Shown here: positions 46,701 to 58,398 of the stretch, in pieces | Position numbering within the stretch: the stretch's first letter is position 1 | How the letters are laid out: every line of letters begins with the position of its first letter | NCBI GenBank assembly: GCA_037074705.1 | Contig: CM073595.1 | Span: 74,944,139 to 75,008,138, forward strand | Direction: 5' to 3' | From: Zhengitettix transpicula | Lineage: Eukaryota > Arthropoda > Insecta > Orthoptera > Tetrigidae | DNA: 64,000 nucleotides | Notes under the pieces: model-generated | The model's database searches: none | What the model was told of the DNA's origin: nothing | Seen by the model: only the letters and a program-made list of their open reading frames with translations | Translations under genes and position numbers: made by a program

Positions 46701-49359
46701 TCAAGGGAAGGCAGAAATAAATATTTTTAATTTACCGATAATTTTCTGGAACACTGTAACAATTTAGTTAACTATTGTTATTTTTCCTTCCTGGAATTAT
46801 ATTGCCGTTTTCCTTCTTACTTATATGTAAAACGTGAATCGATGGATGAATATCAGAAGAAAAGTACATCGCATGTAAAGCAGTCTTAAGTCGTAAATTA
46901 CGACTGAATGGACGTAAGACGATCTTAGGACGTTCTTTCCTTCTTCTTGAAGATTGATATTGTAATATGTTCGGAAGTCAGTCAAAATTTTCTATAACGT
47001 ATCTCGTCAAATGGAAACAAATTGCGCGTAGTACACATTTAAGTTCCTTAAATATAATTGCAGTGTCTTCGTAATGATTAATCAAGATTGAAGGAAAATA
47101 ATAAAAATGAATAATGAAATTTATGATTATAATTAGACGAGCCACAACAAAATTTAATTTGTTAAGAGTTAGACAAGGTGAAGGTGCGTCAAAAGCTACT
47201 TTGTTTTTGGAAAAAAAAGGGTCCTTGTTACGGATAATAAACCTTAAGGGGTTTTAAAATTTAACGTACACTGAATTGTGTCATTCAAAAAAATAATTAT
47301 AGAAACAAAAATTATCTTATTTTCTTAGACTATTCTTTTTATATACACATTAAAAGTGAAATTACAAAAAAATACATTTTTCGCTCTGAATTTCTTCGCA
47401 ATATTCTGAAAATAATTCTAGTAGTATGAAGTTCATAATATATTTTATGGATAAAAATGAACTCGTTAGATCTGCAATGCTGTGAAATTATTCTTTATTT
47501 AATTTAGTGGTATATATATGTATGTATTACTACTAGAATTATTTACGTGTGCTAATTCGACGTAATATTTAACTATATGCGATAAATCTCCGAATATTTT
47601 CCGTATATTGCATTAAATGATGGTTAAGGAAAAACTAAATAAATAATCATTTTCAATTGTTCTTAAAAATTACTAAATAAATACGTGTTATTAATTTTTA
47701 AATTGAATATTAAAACTGTCCAACCTGAATAGGTCCTTAAAAGGGATCGTATAATTATTTTTTGTTAATAAACATAATTTTCGGACTCAAGTCAGTATAT
47801 TTATTTACATTATAATACTTTAAAGCTATTTTTTCATCAATGTTATCATAATTTATCACAGCCAATATAAAGTTGAACAAAAAGAAGTTTACGCGTATGA
47901 AATAAGGGACTTAATACCCAGGCCTAATAAAGTTAGGAAATCTGTTACGTGTTTTGATGTTTATAAATAAGTTGATATGGATACTGGAAGAAAATAGCGA
48001 CAAGGTGACTGTCGACTTGTTACTGTCTGTTTCCAATTTCCGAAGTAAGTAAGCTTATATACATGATTCTCACATTTAATATAACGATTTCTTACTTCTT
48101 CGATAATGCTCTTTATTCTCGTGGATCAAAATTTGACTCCGTTAAATTGTACACGTTCATGATAAATACTTAAGTCAGAGTCTTTATTTCATAAAACATC
48201 CAGACTTTGTCATTATTAGAATAATACTTTATGTTGCCCGAGGGATTTACCTAATAATTGTATGAAGAATAAATAGGCCTACGTAGTTCCGAAAATAAAA
48301 ATTTTGCTTCATAACACCCTCGCAGAAACGCAATATTATTCATGGTAATTTTAAATCATAAGCTGAGCAGTAAACCTGGGGCTAATTTTAACGAGTTTAC
48401 AGTTCAAATTAAATAGTCGGAGACAGGAATGCACCGTCTCGTCTCGTCTCGTCTCGTCTCGTTGCGTGAAGATGCAAAAACAAACCGCAGTAAATGTCTT
48501 TCCCAACAGTAGAAGGTTGTCATATCTCACGAGCAGCAGGTGAAGTGTGCAAGACATTTTAATTAGCAACCACAGCAGACTGAATAGTGCGGCGATCTTA
48601 CCTATGCACCCTATCAATGATACATTTTATTATGTATGATATTACGTGGACAGATCATGAGCACTGCATAGGCAAAATTACTAACTTTCATTTCCACACT
48701 CATTTCATTTAAATTAATAGGTCATGAATTATTCTGCAAAATCTTACTACAGATTATTTTATTCAATATTATCATATTAGAAACAAAGTAATAACGAAAA
48801 ACGCATAAAAAGAATTTCGATCTAAAATCGTCTGCATACCAACGAAATCTACGTAAACTGTAGTTCGATATTACATTCTACTATCATTTGGGCAATCCGA
48901 CTTATTTAAATTGAATGTGCTTTTTTAAAATTAATGATTTTATTTTCCTTTTGAGAAATCTCCACTCCAGATTATTGGTGATAGGTACAAATCCCGATTA
49001 AACAGAGCAGAAATAAGCTTCCATAAAAATGAACAAATTTTTATGAATGAATCTGATGATAGATTACACTAATTTCTCCAAAATGTGATTTACTAAAGCC
49101 TTGTGGGATTGAAAATTACTAAATCGAAATTATAATGTTTGTCATATTCTTCTGGAAACAAATTTTCTTAGTACAGAAGTGAATGTTTTAATGCTTTTGA
49201 GTAAATTCATTTTTTAAGACTGCACAATAATTCGCTTCCATTACAAGGTTTCTACCAAGTACTGCATATTTCATATATTTTCCCAATTTTAATCTTCACA
49301 TACATCCCTTGATGTTTTTTTAAAGATATGCATAGTGAATATCAAAAACTACTCTATTT
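43790..49359. other. Mostly unassigned AT-rich sequence
   Basis: 43960-44260 is GC-richer with C-runs (caccccccccactccc-like) and no frame. A minus-strand frame of 106 codons with six Cys (44827-45147) has no recognisable domain. A palindromic agtcgtaaattacgact lies near 46890-46907. (CGTCT)n sits at 48435-48462. Otherwise nothing recognised. Confidence 0.35.
48435..48462. repeat. (CGTCT)n microsatellite
   Basis: Five tandem copies of the 5-mer cgtct. Confidence 0.95.
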
Positions 49360-49794
49360 AACTTCCGAAACCATGTACTCTATAACGAATACAATATTGA
49401 AGCAAACTCATTATTTCCTTTAAAAGGCAAATGTGTTGTAATATTAACCGTAAATATTTAACGAGAATATTTTGAATACTATTTGTACACTGAAGAGTCA
49501 CATATGGGAGCGGAAACTGGCAGAAGATGCATTATCAATCCTCTTTACTAAAACAAAATCATAAATTTCTTTAATCACTACGTGAAATATCGTCAAACAC
49601 TCACGGTATGTGTCAATATGTAAATGGGTCATTAATTTAATTGTTTGAAATATATTATAGTGTTCCGGTAAGAAGTCTTTGATTATAAAACATAAGAACG
49701 CTACCCCACCTATATAACTTATTTCATTCATGGTGAGTGGCGTTAGTTTGGCAATGATGCCACATTTTACATTCCAAGAACTGATACATTAAGC
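49360..49794 (+). repeat. ~430-bp repeat, copy A
   Basis: Order of blocks: caatattgaagcaaactcat, gcagaagatgcattatcaatcc, cactcacggtatgtgtcaat, gtgttccggtaagaagtctt, gattataaaacataagaa, gagtggcgttagtttggcaa. The same order recurs in 49795-50880 and 53740-54110. Family unknown. The short Cys-poor frames on the minus strand are not genes. Confidence 0.75.
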
Positions 49795-49878
49795 ACAAGA
49801 TACATCTGAGGCAACTAACACCTGTAGAAGATGCTTTATCAGTCTTCTCTATGAAAATAATAACATAAATGACTTGAA

Positions 49879-50648
49879 ATGAAAAATTTACGTCTGATTG
49901 AAAAGAATGAATAATAAAGATAGCCAATTCAGACAAAAAAGTGATAATATAAATACCACACAACGTTTCTGGGATCCTTGTATTTGGTCAGGTGCGAAGA
50001 AGAGCCCAGAGCGACACAACTATTCAAAGAATATCAAATATCCATCATTTACAGATCATCTAATACTCTTTCCTACTTGATTAAAAACCACAAGGACCCA
50101 CTTACCACCTACAGCAAACATTGTGTTGTTTACAAAATCTCGTGCTCTAATTGTAATTCCTGCTACATAGGGCAAACAAAACGTTCCCTTAATACACGTA
50201 TCAAGAAATTTATGTCTAATATCAAACTTCCCATTGATAAACAATCTGTAGTATCCAAACATATCATCAATTTTAAACGAACATTTGATTGGAAAAATGC
50301 TAAGATTTTAGACATTGACACCAGGTACATTTCCAGACTCATTTCAGAGATGTTTCACATTAAATCAATCATCACAACTATTAATGTACAAACAGACATA
50401 ATGACACTCCATAATAGCTTATTATTACGCTGTTTTCCCATTGTCGTTGCTCCCTTATTGTTACACTCACCCTTCGGCTCTCCCATTGTCGTTGCGTTTT
50501 CGTCTATTTTGAGTTTTGTCAACTGACAAGTCTAGTTGTGTCGCTCTAGGCTCTTCTTCGCACGTGACGAAAGGTACAAGGATCTCAGAAACGTTGTGTG
50601 GTTTTTATATTATCACTTTTTTGTCTGAATTGGCTATCTTTATTATTC
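49879..50648 (+). mobile_element. Truncated Penelope-like element with inverted pLTR-like arms
   Basis: A 770-bp insertion bounded by a 14-bp imperfect duplication (49865-49878 and 50649-50662). The left arm, about 49907-50015, is the reverse complement of about 50541-50647 (ccacacaacgtttctgggat against atctcagaaacgttgtgtgg). Both end in tagccaattcagacaaaaaa or its complement. Between the arms lies a GIY-YIG endonuclease frame. Penelope-like elements are known for pseudo-LTRs that may be inverted, for GIY-YIG endonucleases and for hammerhead motifs. The arm core CUCAGAAACGUUGUG is a hammerhead relic that has lost most of CUGAUGA and stem II. The RT is absent. Confidence 0.85.
49978..50526 (+). 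pseudogene. Penelope-like GIY-YIG endonuclease domain (no RT)
   Basis: The frame is open for 182 codons but begins in the left arm at a TTG and ends in post-domain sequence, so only residues 13-150 (50014-50427) are element protein. Visible: HCVVYKISCSNCNSCYIGQT (residues 48-67), combining the CxxC linker of Penelope-like proteins with the GIY-YIG strands, KRSLNTRIKKF with catalytic Arg 75, FDWKNAKILD, and RLISEMFHIK with catalytic Glu 124. The conserved His of the usual KEH is Phe here. No stop or frameshift within the domain, so it is fairly young. The reverse transcriptase normally upstream is missing, so it cannot move itself. Confidence 0.9.
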
Positions 50649-50880
50649 ATAAATGTCTTCAATTTCTAAGTGAAAATAATAATCAAACACTCACGATATG
50701 TGTCAATATGTAAATGCGTCATTAATTAAATTGTTTGAAATAAATAGTAGTGTTCCGGTAAGAAGTCTTTGATTATAAAACAAAAGAACGCTACTCTTCC
50801 TGTTTAACGTTTTTCACTGTTCGCGAGTGGCCTTAGATTGACAATCATGTCGCATTTTAAATTCCAAGAAATATTACATT

Positions 50881-52880
50881 AGGCAAATAGTCTTAGACGG
50901 GATCTTTGCCAGATAGAGTACAGTTTGATTTGAGGTTAAGTGGTACGAGGGAAGACTATGTAGGATTAGAATTATTATTATATTTGAATGCGGCATTATT
51001 TGTTGTCCCGGAAAGTGATTATTACAGTTACGACAGTGACAAGTCAAGGTGTATGGATATCATAAGCAAACAACGTGAAATTATTTAACTTGAGAAAATC
51101 TATAGAATGTTAATGCTTTCCGTGTAGAAACTTCTCGCGCGTTATATTTTAAAGAAATGATTGGAAATTGTGGGAATTTCCTGCCAGAAGATGAACCTGT
51201 AGGAGCTGGTTTTTGATAGGTGTCACAAACGTTGTCCAGACGGCTAGAGTTGTCCACTGATCCAATTGAAACACTCAGCCAGATGTCCACGAACCTGGAG
51301 ACTCGTCCCCACAGCAAACTCGTACATCGGAATGGCGTGGGACAAGTACAGAGAGCCCGACCTTACTGACGCATGTTATTCTATGGCTTGAACTGCATCA
51401 CTATTAAGGAATTTGCCGGTTAGTATCCTTAATCTATTGACCAGGGGCCCTGGTTACCTCTCAAATCTTCCTATAGTGTTCAAGGGGTAAGGCCACCACG
51501 TGGATGGCCCTCATTAGCTTATTACACAAAAAAATAACGTGAGAATTTCTGCTAAAAGATTTCAGATATCAGTTGATGAATGACAACTGTGTCTATTGGT
51601 AAATAAAAACGTAATGTCACGGTGACTGTGACGAGCCACCTGAAACTGAAACATTACAATGGTCGTGGAGTTCGTTCACTTACGTTGTGAAAATTGAGTG
51701 ACATCACGGTCCTGAAGTTTCATAGCAAGTGATTGACGACACTGAATTACGATACGAGAGATGAAGGGTGATACGATTTTTCTCGTGGGGTTTTTGAAAG
51801 ACGCTTCCTGATCATTTCATTTGGACTGATCGAGACATTCATATGAATTTTTAAGACAATTTATTTCTCCTTGTAACTTTAATTGCAACCTTGATATCGA
51901 TATGAGACATATTTTGTTGTTGTTAAATGGTGATTCTGATATTACAAAAGGATGTGTACAATTTTTGCTGACGGTACTGACTAGTCCTCACTGTACTTAT
52001 ATAAACGTACAGTTATTTTTTAGTCATGTTTAGCCTATTATGCGGATGAAATTTATGTCACCTGAACAAATTACACTTAGATTTCACGTAAATGACGATC
52101 ACATAGTGGCGCTCGTTTGTGCGTTCCCTAAGGCGGACGCTAACAAAGCGCGGCGCGAGTCTTGACTTATTACCAACGCTCCTTCACGTCCGCAATTTGC
52201 AAAACCTTGGTCCGAGTTTGAGGAACGACGAGATTAACTGCCCGACATTAGTTTAAAATCTCCGGATCCGGAATGGACATTAGGCACAAGTGTTTTAGCC
52301 GGCGGAGGCGGGGTCCGGCCGTCGGAAAGGGTTGATAATGCTATTCAACTGAGAACAAGGGTCGTAATGCGTGGAGAGGGAGCAAATGGTGGAGAAAGAT
52401 ACAGAGAAAAGCCAATGACTTGTGTCGGCGGAGGAGCCCGAAGACAGCGAGGAAGAAAGTGGGGCGATAACGGGACAAAGGGGTCAGAGGGGGCCGTAAA
52501 TCAAATACAAAGTAGCCTATCCTTGTTATTTTAATTCTTCTCTACACAGCGTCCAGTCGCTAATTCCGTCACCATAGCCCCTTAACTTCAGCAAATACGG
52601 CTTTTGCAAATTCATATTCCTCCTCGGACACTCCTTTCATTTTTAAATCCAAGTTTCCCGCGGAGATTTCAAACGTCTGCCTGCAGCTTTCTGCAAGCAT
52701 TCATCACACCCGCTACATTATACTTTATTATTTCCCTATTGAGAAAACACAGATCATTAATAATCTTGGCAAGTCTGTACATTGCAAAGAAAACTATTTC
52801 ATAATTTTCTGAAATATTCAATTCTGAAATTTTCTTACAGATTCCGATATCATCAATACACATCATCTAACTTTTAACAC
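50881..52880. other. Unassigned, with GC-rich island at about 52110-52500
   Basis: 52110-52500 is strongly GC-richer than its flanks (ccggcggaggcggggtccgg and following) with no open frame of note. Candidate conserved non-coding element or promoter. 51120-51400 has moderate GC and opposed short frames, unrecognised. Confidence 0.3.
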
Positions 52881-53001
52881 AACTGCATGTAAATTAGTTC
52901 CGGTGCATCGCCCTGGGGGAGGGGGGCGGGGTTCTATAATTGATTGGGACGCGAGTAATTCAAGTAGAAAGCAGGTGAACAGAACACGAGGGCTCTCGTA
53001 A
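52881..53001 (+). repeat. ~120-bp unit, inverted partner at 55787-55916
   Basis: aactgcatgtaaattagttc ... gggcggggttctataattgatt ... gcaggtgaacagaacacgag..ggctctcgtaa matches the complement of 55787-55916. The G-rich run tgggggaggggggcgggg is long and expanded to a C-run in the partner. Confidence 0.9.
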
Positions 53002-53739
53002 AAAATTCTCATTTATAAAATTAATTATGATAATGAACGACATTTTAAAATCATGCATACCTTCATTATGTCTAAATAAAATATTTGTTATTTCACAATT
53101 ATCATTTATATCTCCTGTTTCCAGCAGGATAAGTGTAATAAAGCGAATCCAGAAGACAACGTGACTACGCACCTGATGTAACTTCAGCCTTATTGACATT
53201 TTTAAACGATTATTAATACATATAATAAGAAATAAACATGGTTATAAATTTATTAAAACATCCTAATTATTCAAAAATAATTTTTTAACAAAATAAATTA
53301 TATAATGACTCAATTGTACTCTTGATGACGTCCAAGATGGAGTACGAAACGAAGGGATTATTTCAAAGTTTTTTGACAACTAATTATTTCTGACTAATTT
53401 GGACGTTTTCCTAAATTTATAACTATATTGAAACCAATTAAATATATCTACTAATTAATTTTCGTTATGTTTTAAAAAATGAGAATATTCTGACGTAAAA
53501 TCAGATTTCCGTAATATAGACACGTATCCAACTGGAAACTTGCGTACTCAAGATATAAGTAATATATATATATATATATATATATTTTTATAAACGAGTT
53601 TTTGTAGATTGTATTAAAATTTCGATGTTTTTGTACAAATGGGTATGGAAATATTGCCGAAACCTCCAATAAAATTTCACAATTAAATATATCAAATAAT
53701 TCTATGCGTAGTAAATTTCCGGAAAATACTCAATTTCTC
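53002..53739. other. Unassigned AT-rich sequence; (TA)n at 53562-53585
   Basis: Nothing else recognised. Confidence 0.4.
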
Positions 53740-54110
53740 TTCCGTCTATAACTGAAATAATATTGAAGCAAAATCATTGTTGCCTTTAATGTGGTGCAAC
53801 ATTAACGGGAGACATTAAAGAAAATATTTTTACTATTATTTGTTTTTGTTAAGAACGCAAGAGACATCTATGGCAACTAATACCAGCTGAAGATGCTTTA
53901 CCAATCATCACGATGAAAAATTAATGCCATAAATGTCTTGAATTATTAAGTGAAATATCGTCGAACACGAAATGCGTCATTAATTAGATTCTTTGAAATA
54001 AATAATAGTGTTCCAGTAGGACGTCTTTGATTATAAAACAATAGAACGCTGCTCTTCCTATTTAACCTTTTTTCACTGTTAGCGAGTGGCCTTGGTTTGA
54101 CAATAAATTT
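53740..54110 (+). repeat. ~430-bp repeat, copy C
   Basis: Blocks aatattgaagcaaaatcatt, gctgaagatgctttaccaat, aaatgtcttgaattattaag, gtgttccagtaggacgtctt, gcgagtggccttggtttgac in the same order as copies A and B. The uninterrupted aaatgtcttgaatt marks the empty site of the Penelope-like insertion in copy B. Confidence 0.8.
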
Positions 54111-54181
54111 GTAATTCTTCTCTAGAACCTCAAGTGTATAATAAGTCAGTAAGGGAAGAAATGAAATATATATATACTTAG

Positions 54182-54218
<37 letters not shown>

Positions 54219-55356
54219 TATTTAATATTAATATAAGAATATATACTTACATTATGTATATTCATATATACGCCTACTTAAACTGACATAACTTTATTAT
54301 ACACAAAAAAAGTGTATTATAAATATAATTACTTATTCTTAATTCAAGCCATAGAGGCTATGAAGTTAAATTGAATTAGCGTATCAGGAGGGGAAAAATC
54401 TTAAAAACGTTCGTCTACGTACACTAATGCTTACATTACGAATTTTTTTAACCCAAAGATATTGTACATTACAGTATTAATTTCTTTGGTTTACAGTATA
54501 TTTACATGATGTGTAATTATGTAATTACTTATCTGTTTTCGATTTTCAATAATGTCCGCATTATTCCTTGTCTAAATCGTCCACTAAATTATATTGTGTA
54601 AATCACAAAAGTATAGGAAGATAATTTGCTATCATATACTGAGCACTAAATCTAATTCAAATATCTGTATATAGTAGGCTAACTAACCATTGATTTTTTT
54701 TTGTAAAAGTATCGGTTTTAAGCGTGGAAAATATTAAACTTAAATTTAGGTTTTCGGAAGCGATATATATTAATTCAATAGCAGAAGAGAAGGAAGCGAA
54801 ATGGGAAAAATTAAAAACAATCCAATTTAATATTTAATTTTTTTGCGGTCGAAAATTTGTAATGTATACAGAATAACTGCAACATTTAGTGTATTTTATA
54901 TATTTTATTAGTGTGAGAAAAGTGTACTTAGACTAACGTTTTTAATATGTGATAGTGAGATTAAATATGTAACAATATTTTTATATGGCCCTAGAAATAA
55001 AGACAATATTATGTACTCTATCGTGTAAATAATGTAGAAGGTCACGCAACCAAAACATACCAATAATTTTTTTATAGATGATTATGATCAACAAGATTGA
55101 AAGCTTCAGAATAAATTTAAAATAAACATTTACTGAGAACGAACCTTGAGTTTTTTCTGTAAAATAACTCAACACAATTATAGATGAATATCGTTTATTT
55201 AGATTTATTTATTTATTGTATCACAAATTGTTTCCTCCGCCCTTGTACACAATTCTGAATTCCAATCAATCTAACTGAAGCATTCTGCGAGTCCGCGTGC
55301 TGATGCAATTCCATTACAGAAAAAATTTCCATGAACTTATAGGAAAAAATTAATTT
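54111..55356. other. Unassigned AT-rich sequence; (AT)n at 54185-54213
   Basis: Nothing else recognised. Confidence 0.4.
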
Positions 55357-55690
55357 ATGACACTCACATCAGCAAATCATTGTATGCTAATGCTTAGGTT
55401 AAAGATTTGCAATTGGCAACTGTCGATCGTAAATTATAGGTGTTTATGGGTCGTTGTGAAATCTCCGGACACGTTAGTTATTTTGAAAGCGTTAGACTCT
55501 CCTTCCGAATTTCACGTGGCTTCGCACTCGACGGAAGCTTTCCCGACGCTCGGAAAACACGGGAATTTATTTACGATCCGCGTGTTATTCTGCGGAGCAG
55601 TGGACCACAAAGGTAATATTGGCGAGCATTTCTCTGCGCTTTAGACGCGCGGGGGGGAGTGGAGGGGGGAAGGGAGGATTGTGATAAAGC
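55357..55690. other. GC-richer island ending in a G-run
   Basis: 55440-55650 is GC-rich in an AT-rich setting, with motifs such as atgctaatgc (POU-like) and tttatgggtcg. A 95-codon plus frame shows no recognisable domain. It ends in gggggggagtggaggggggaaggg (split: ggggggg, agtgga, gggggg, aaggg), which could fold as a G-quadruplex. Candidate conserved non-coding element. Confidence 0.3.
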
Positions 55691-55786
55691 AGACCTAAAA
55701 TATGCAAAGCACCTTCGTAATCACCCATAAATTAATAAGGCGCATGGACCACGCTCTCACTGGGTCACGGTGTTCCCATGCATAAG

Positions 55787-55916
55787 TTACGAGAGCCCTC
55801 GTGTTCTGTTCACCTGCTTTTTACTTGAATTACTCGCGTCCGAATCAATTATAGAACCCCGCCCCCCCCCCCCCCCCGCCCCCAGGGCGATGCACCCGAA
55901 CTAATTTACATGCAGT
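55787..55916 (-). repeat. ~130-bp unit, inverted partner at 52881-53001
   Basis: Complement of the 52881 unit, about 90% alike outside the homopolymer. Contains an expanded C-run at about 55862-55877. Confidence 0.9.
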
Positions 55917-56284
55917 TCCCTGACGTGTGTGCAAATAAACCTCCACTTGGTGGGTAAATCTTGTCAAATGCTGACTGCATGCTAAGACACGGTTTCACCA
56001 ATTGTTGCCAAAATATTCGTTCACTTTCTTGAAGCACGACAGGTAGAAATTTTATAAATTCACAACATAGAACTGAATGTCGTCAAAACCACAAAAATAT
56101 ATTCGAAACATTTCTTGGGAATTCCGTTGGTTGCAACAGTAAAGATTGAGATTGATTTATTTATTCCGTTAGTCCTCCACTGAGGATATAGGACGTCATA
56201 TAATTATTACACACACAACACTGAAGTACACATTATGAAAGTACACAAAGACTATTCACATACAAATGTGAAAAACATATGAAG
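55917..56284. other. Unassigned sequence
   Basis: No recognised feature. Confidence 0.4.
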
Positions 56285-56636
56285 ATATAACAAACATTAA
56301 GACTAAAAACGACCTTCGTACAGAAAAAAAAACTTAAAATAGAGAAACAAAAACTAAAATAAAAAATTCAATTTAAAAGTGCCGGACGTTTCGACGCAGA
56401 TTGGCGTCTTTTTCTAACGGCGAAAAACTTAAGACTGGAACTTTTAGTTCTTTGTTTAATTTCCCCGTTTTTCGCCGTCAGAAAAAGACGCCAATCCGCG
56501 TCGAAACGTCCGGCACTTTTAAATTGAAATTTTCTTAGTTTTTGTTTCTCTATTTTAAGCTTTTTTCTGTGTGAAGTTCGTTTCTAGTATTATTATTTGT
56601 AACTGACGTTAATTTCTTTGTCATATATAACGAACA
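56285..56636. mobile_element. Fold-back element with 12-bp TSD and hammerhead-like arms
   Basis: atataacaaaca (56285-56296) and atataacgaaca (56625-56636) flank a 328-bp insertion. The arms, about 56299-56427 and 56467-56592, are inverted copies (gtgccggacgtttcgacgca / tgcgtcgaaacgtccggcac type, one mismatch). The loop is about 40 bp. The plus-strand right arm holds GCCG (56474-56477), a variable core, GACGC-CAAUCC-GCGUC (56487-56502), GAAAC (56503-56507), GUC, CGGC (56511-56514). No coding capacity. Confidence 0.85.
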
Positions 56637-56739
56637 CACAAAAGAAAATACACACTAATAATCAAATCGCACGTCTGAAAATGAGCAAACAATTTTAATA
56701 GTACTTTTACTTCGGCCTGTCTTATGAATATTATAAATT

Positions 56740-58125
56740 AATTATATTAATGCTTTGTCAGATATTTAAAAATTGTTTATTTAACACTTTAGTCTACCTT
56801 TATCACGTTTCTATGAGGTAGTTTAGGATCAACAGTAACAATTTTGTCGTACAAAAATATCAAATCACACGTATACTGTATGTCATCTTATACTTCGAAT
56901 TTAATATTTAAATTTAAATAATATGTTATCAACATTTTTAATATAAAAATAAAATTTACGAATTAAAAGGTAAATATGAAGCTAAATTTTTACAAATTAA
57001 AATTACATATACATACTAAATTTTTTATAATAATATATCAAAAGTTAATTAATAATGGTTATATATATTACTTAATTTCAATGTATATAATATAATAAAT
57101 TAAATTTTAGCTTTTGACATAATCTTATTAAAAAAAAACATGACATAAATATGTAATTTTAATTTTATAAAATTAATGTTCATATTTTCTTTCTAATTAT
57201 TATTAAATTACAAGAATGTTGAAAATATCTGATTTTAATTTAAATATGGATTTAGTCTATACAGTAGGTCTGTAAAAATAAAAATGTACTTTTATGAATT
57301 ATAAAATAAGTCAGGGTATTCGATCATAAGTCAGATTCTCTAGTATTCAGCAGTATTATTGTGACATTTCCTTTTCATTCAAGGATAAGAAGGTGTATAG
57401 GGTAATCCACATAGTGGTAACTCCCCTCTTTATAGCATAGGAAAGGGACTGAAAGAGGGGGTGCGGAATTATTTTTTTTAGGGTAACAGGCTACATGAGG
57501 GTAATCCATATGGTGGAAACTCCCATTTAATAGCATACGAAGGGATTTTTTTTTAGGGCAACAGGCTACATGAGGGTAATCCACTTTGGGCAACTCCCCT
57601 TTAATAGCATAGGAAGGGATATGAAAGGGAGGGATGTGGAAGGGTAGAAGAAGGTAGCCAAGGGTTACTAGGGCCCCCGGGCTATATTTTAAGGATCCTA
57701 CACGGCATTCGCCCTAGAAAAACCTTCATCAGGTAGGCCGGGCATTGGTTACCTGTCCCACGCCCTTCCGATAGCGGGAGAGGAGTTTTAAATTAATATT
57801 TTTAATATGAATCGATTTCATTCTGGACTACAAGAGAAATTAATAATTAATTCATGTTTGAAGCTATACTTTTACAGCAGTTTCATATTTGTGGTCAGTC
57901 ATTATTCAATTTTCACCTTGCACCGTCAAAAAAAAATTTCCAGTGTTACACGTCATAAAAAGAGTTAAGCTTCAATAAAATACAGGAATTAGAAAGATAT
58001 TAAATAGATGAATAAGGAAATATGATGCAAAAAATATATACATTATTTTTCCAAAAAAAGTTTCCGTTTCTGAATTCGACATGTTGAAAATTGTTTCTTG
58101 CCTGCGAAATATTCTGAAAATCGTC
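56740..58125 (+). repeat. ~1.1-kb repeat, copy 2, with a ~405-bp insertion
   Basis: Matches 41970-43090 in order, except for 57383-57787, which copy 1 lacks. See copy 1 for the shared blocks. Confidence 0.7.
57383..57787 (+). mobile_element. Insertion made of a short tandem motif plus a GC-rich tail
   Basis: A unit with gagggtaatcca..tggtg..aactccc...tttaatagcata.gaag recurs three times, at about 57400, 57500 and 57575 (spacings about 99 and 75 bp). It is followed by a GC-richer segment (gggcccccgggctat, ggcattcgccctagaaaaac, cccttccgatagcgggag). The break relative to copy 1 of the host repeat shows it is an insertion. Possibly a SINE-like or composite repeat; I see no tRNA-like boxes. The 72-codon minus frame reads through the tandem unit (DYPHVAC.PKK repeated). 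Confidence 0.6.
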
Positions 58126-58199
58126 GGAAACTCCGTGATATTAATAATTATGATTATATGATATATTTCAATTTTAAAATAAGTAAATTAAGTCAGAAA

Positions 58200-58275
58200 A
58201 AAATTGATGAAGTAACTGACACACAACGTTTCGGCCTTAATTTAGAACTTCCTCAGGTATAAAATGGATTTTGAC
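58200..58275 (-). other. Degenerate hammerhead-like motif
   Basis: The minus strand reads CUGAGGA-A-GUUC-UAAAUUAA-GGCC-GAAAC-GUU. The core is acceptable (CUGANGA, GAAA), stem II is weakened, and one spacer base precedes stem II as in the 21810 copy. It lies about 135 bp from the palindrome at 58410. Confidence 0.45.
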
Positions 58276-58398
58276 GGCTATAAATCTTAAATTAAAATAC
58301 AAAAATAAATTTTAACGAGGGTTGACCATTTTTGAACAAAATTATAAAAAAACGATTTAATTTAAAATTTTTATACATTGGCAGATTCTTCTATCAAT

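Larger units (their letters stand above)
49795..50880 (+). repeat. ~430-bp repeat, copy B, split by the Penelope-like insertion
   Basis: 49795-49878 and 50649-50880 together reconstruct the order seen in copies A and C (gtagaagatgctttatcagt ... actcacgatatgtgtcaat ... gtgttccggtaagaagtctt). The split point carries the target-site duplication ataaatgacttgaa / ataaatgtcttcaa. Confidence 0.8.

Noticed and set aside
57400..57600. Short tandem repeats considered as a CRISPR array
   Set aside because: Only three unequal units with diverged sequence in a eukaryotic repeat; no spacer pattern and no cas genes.
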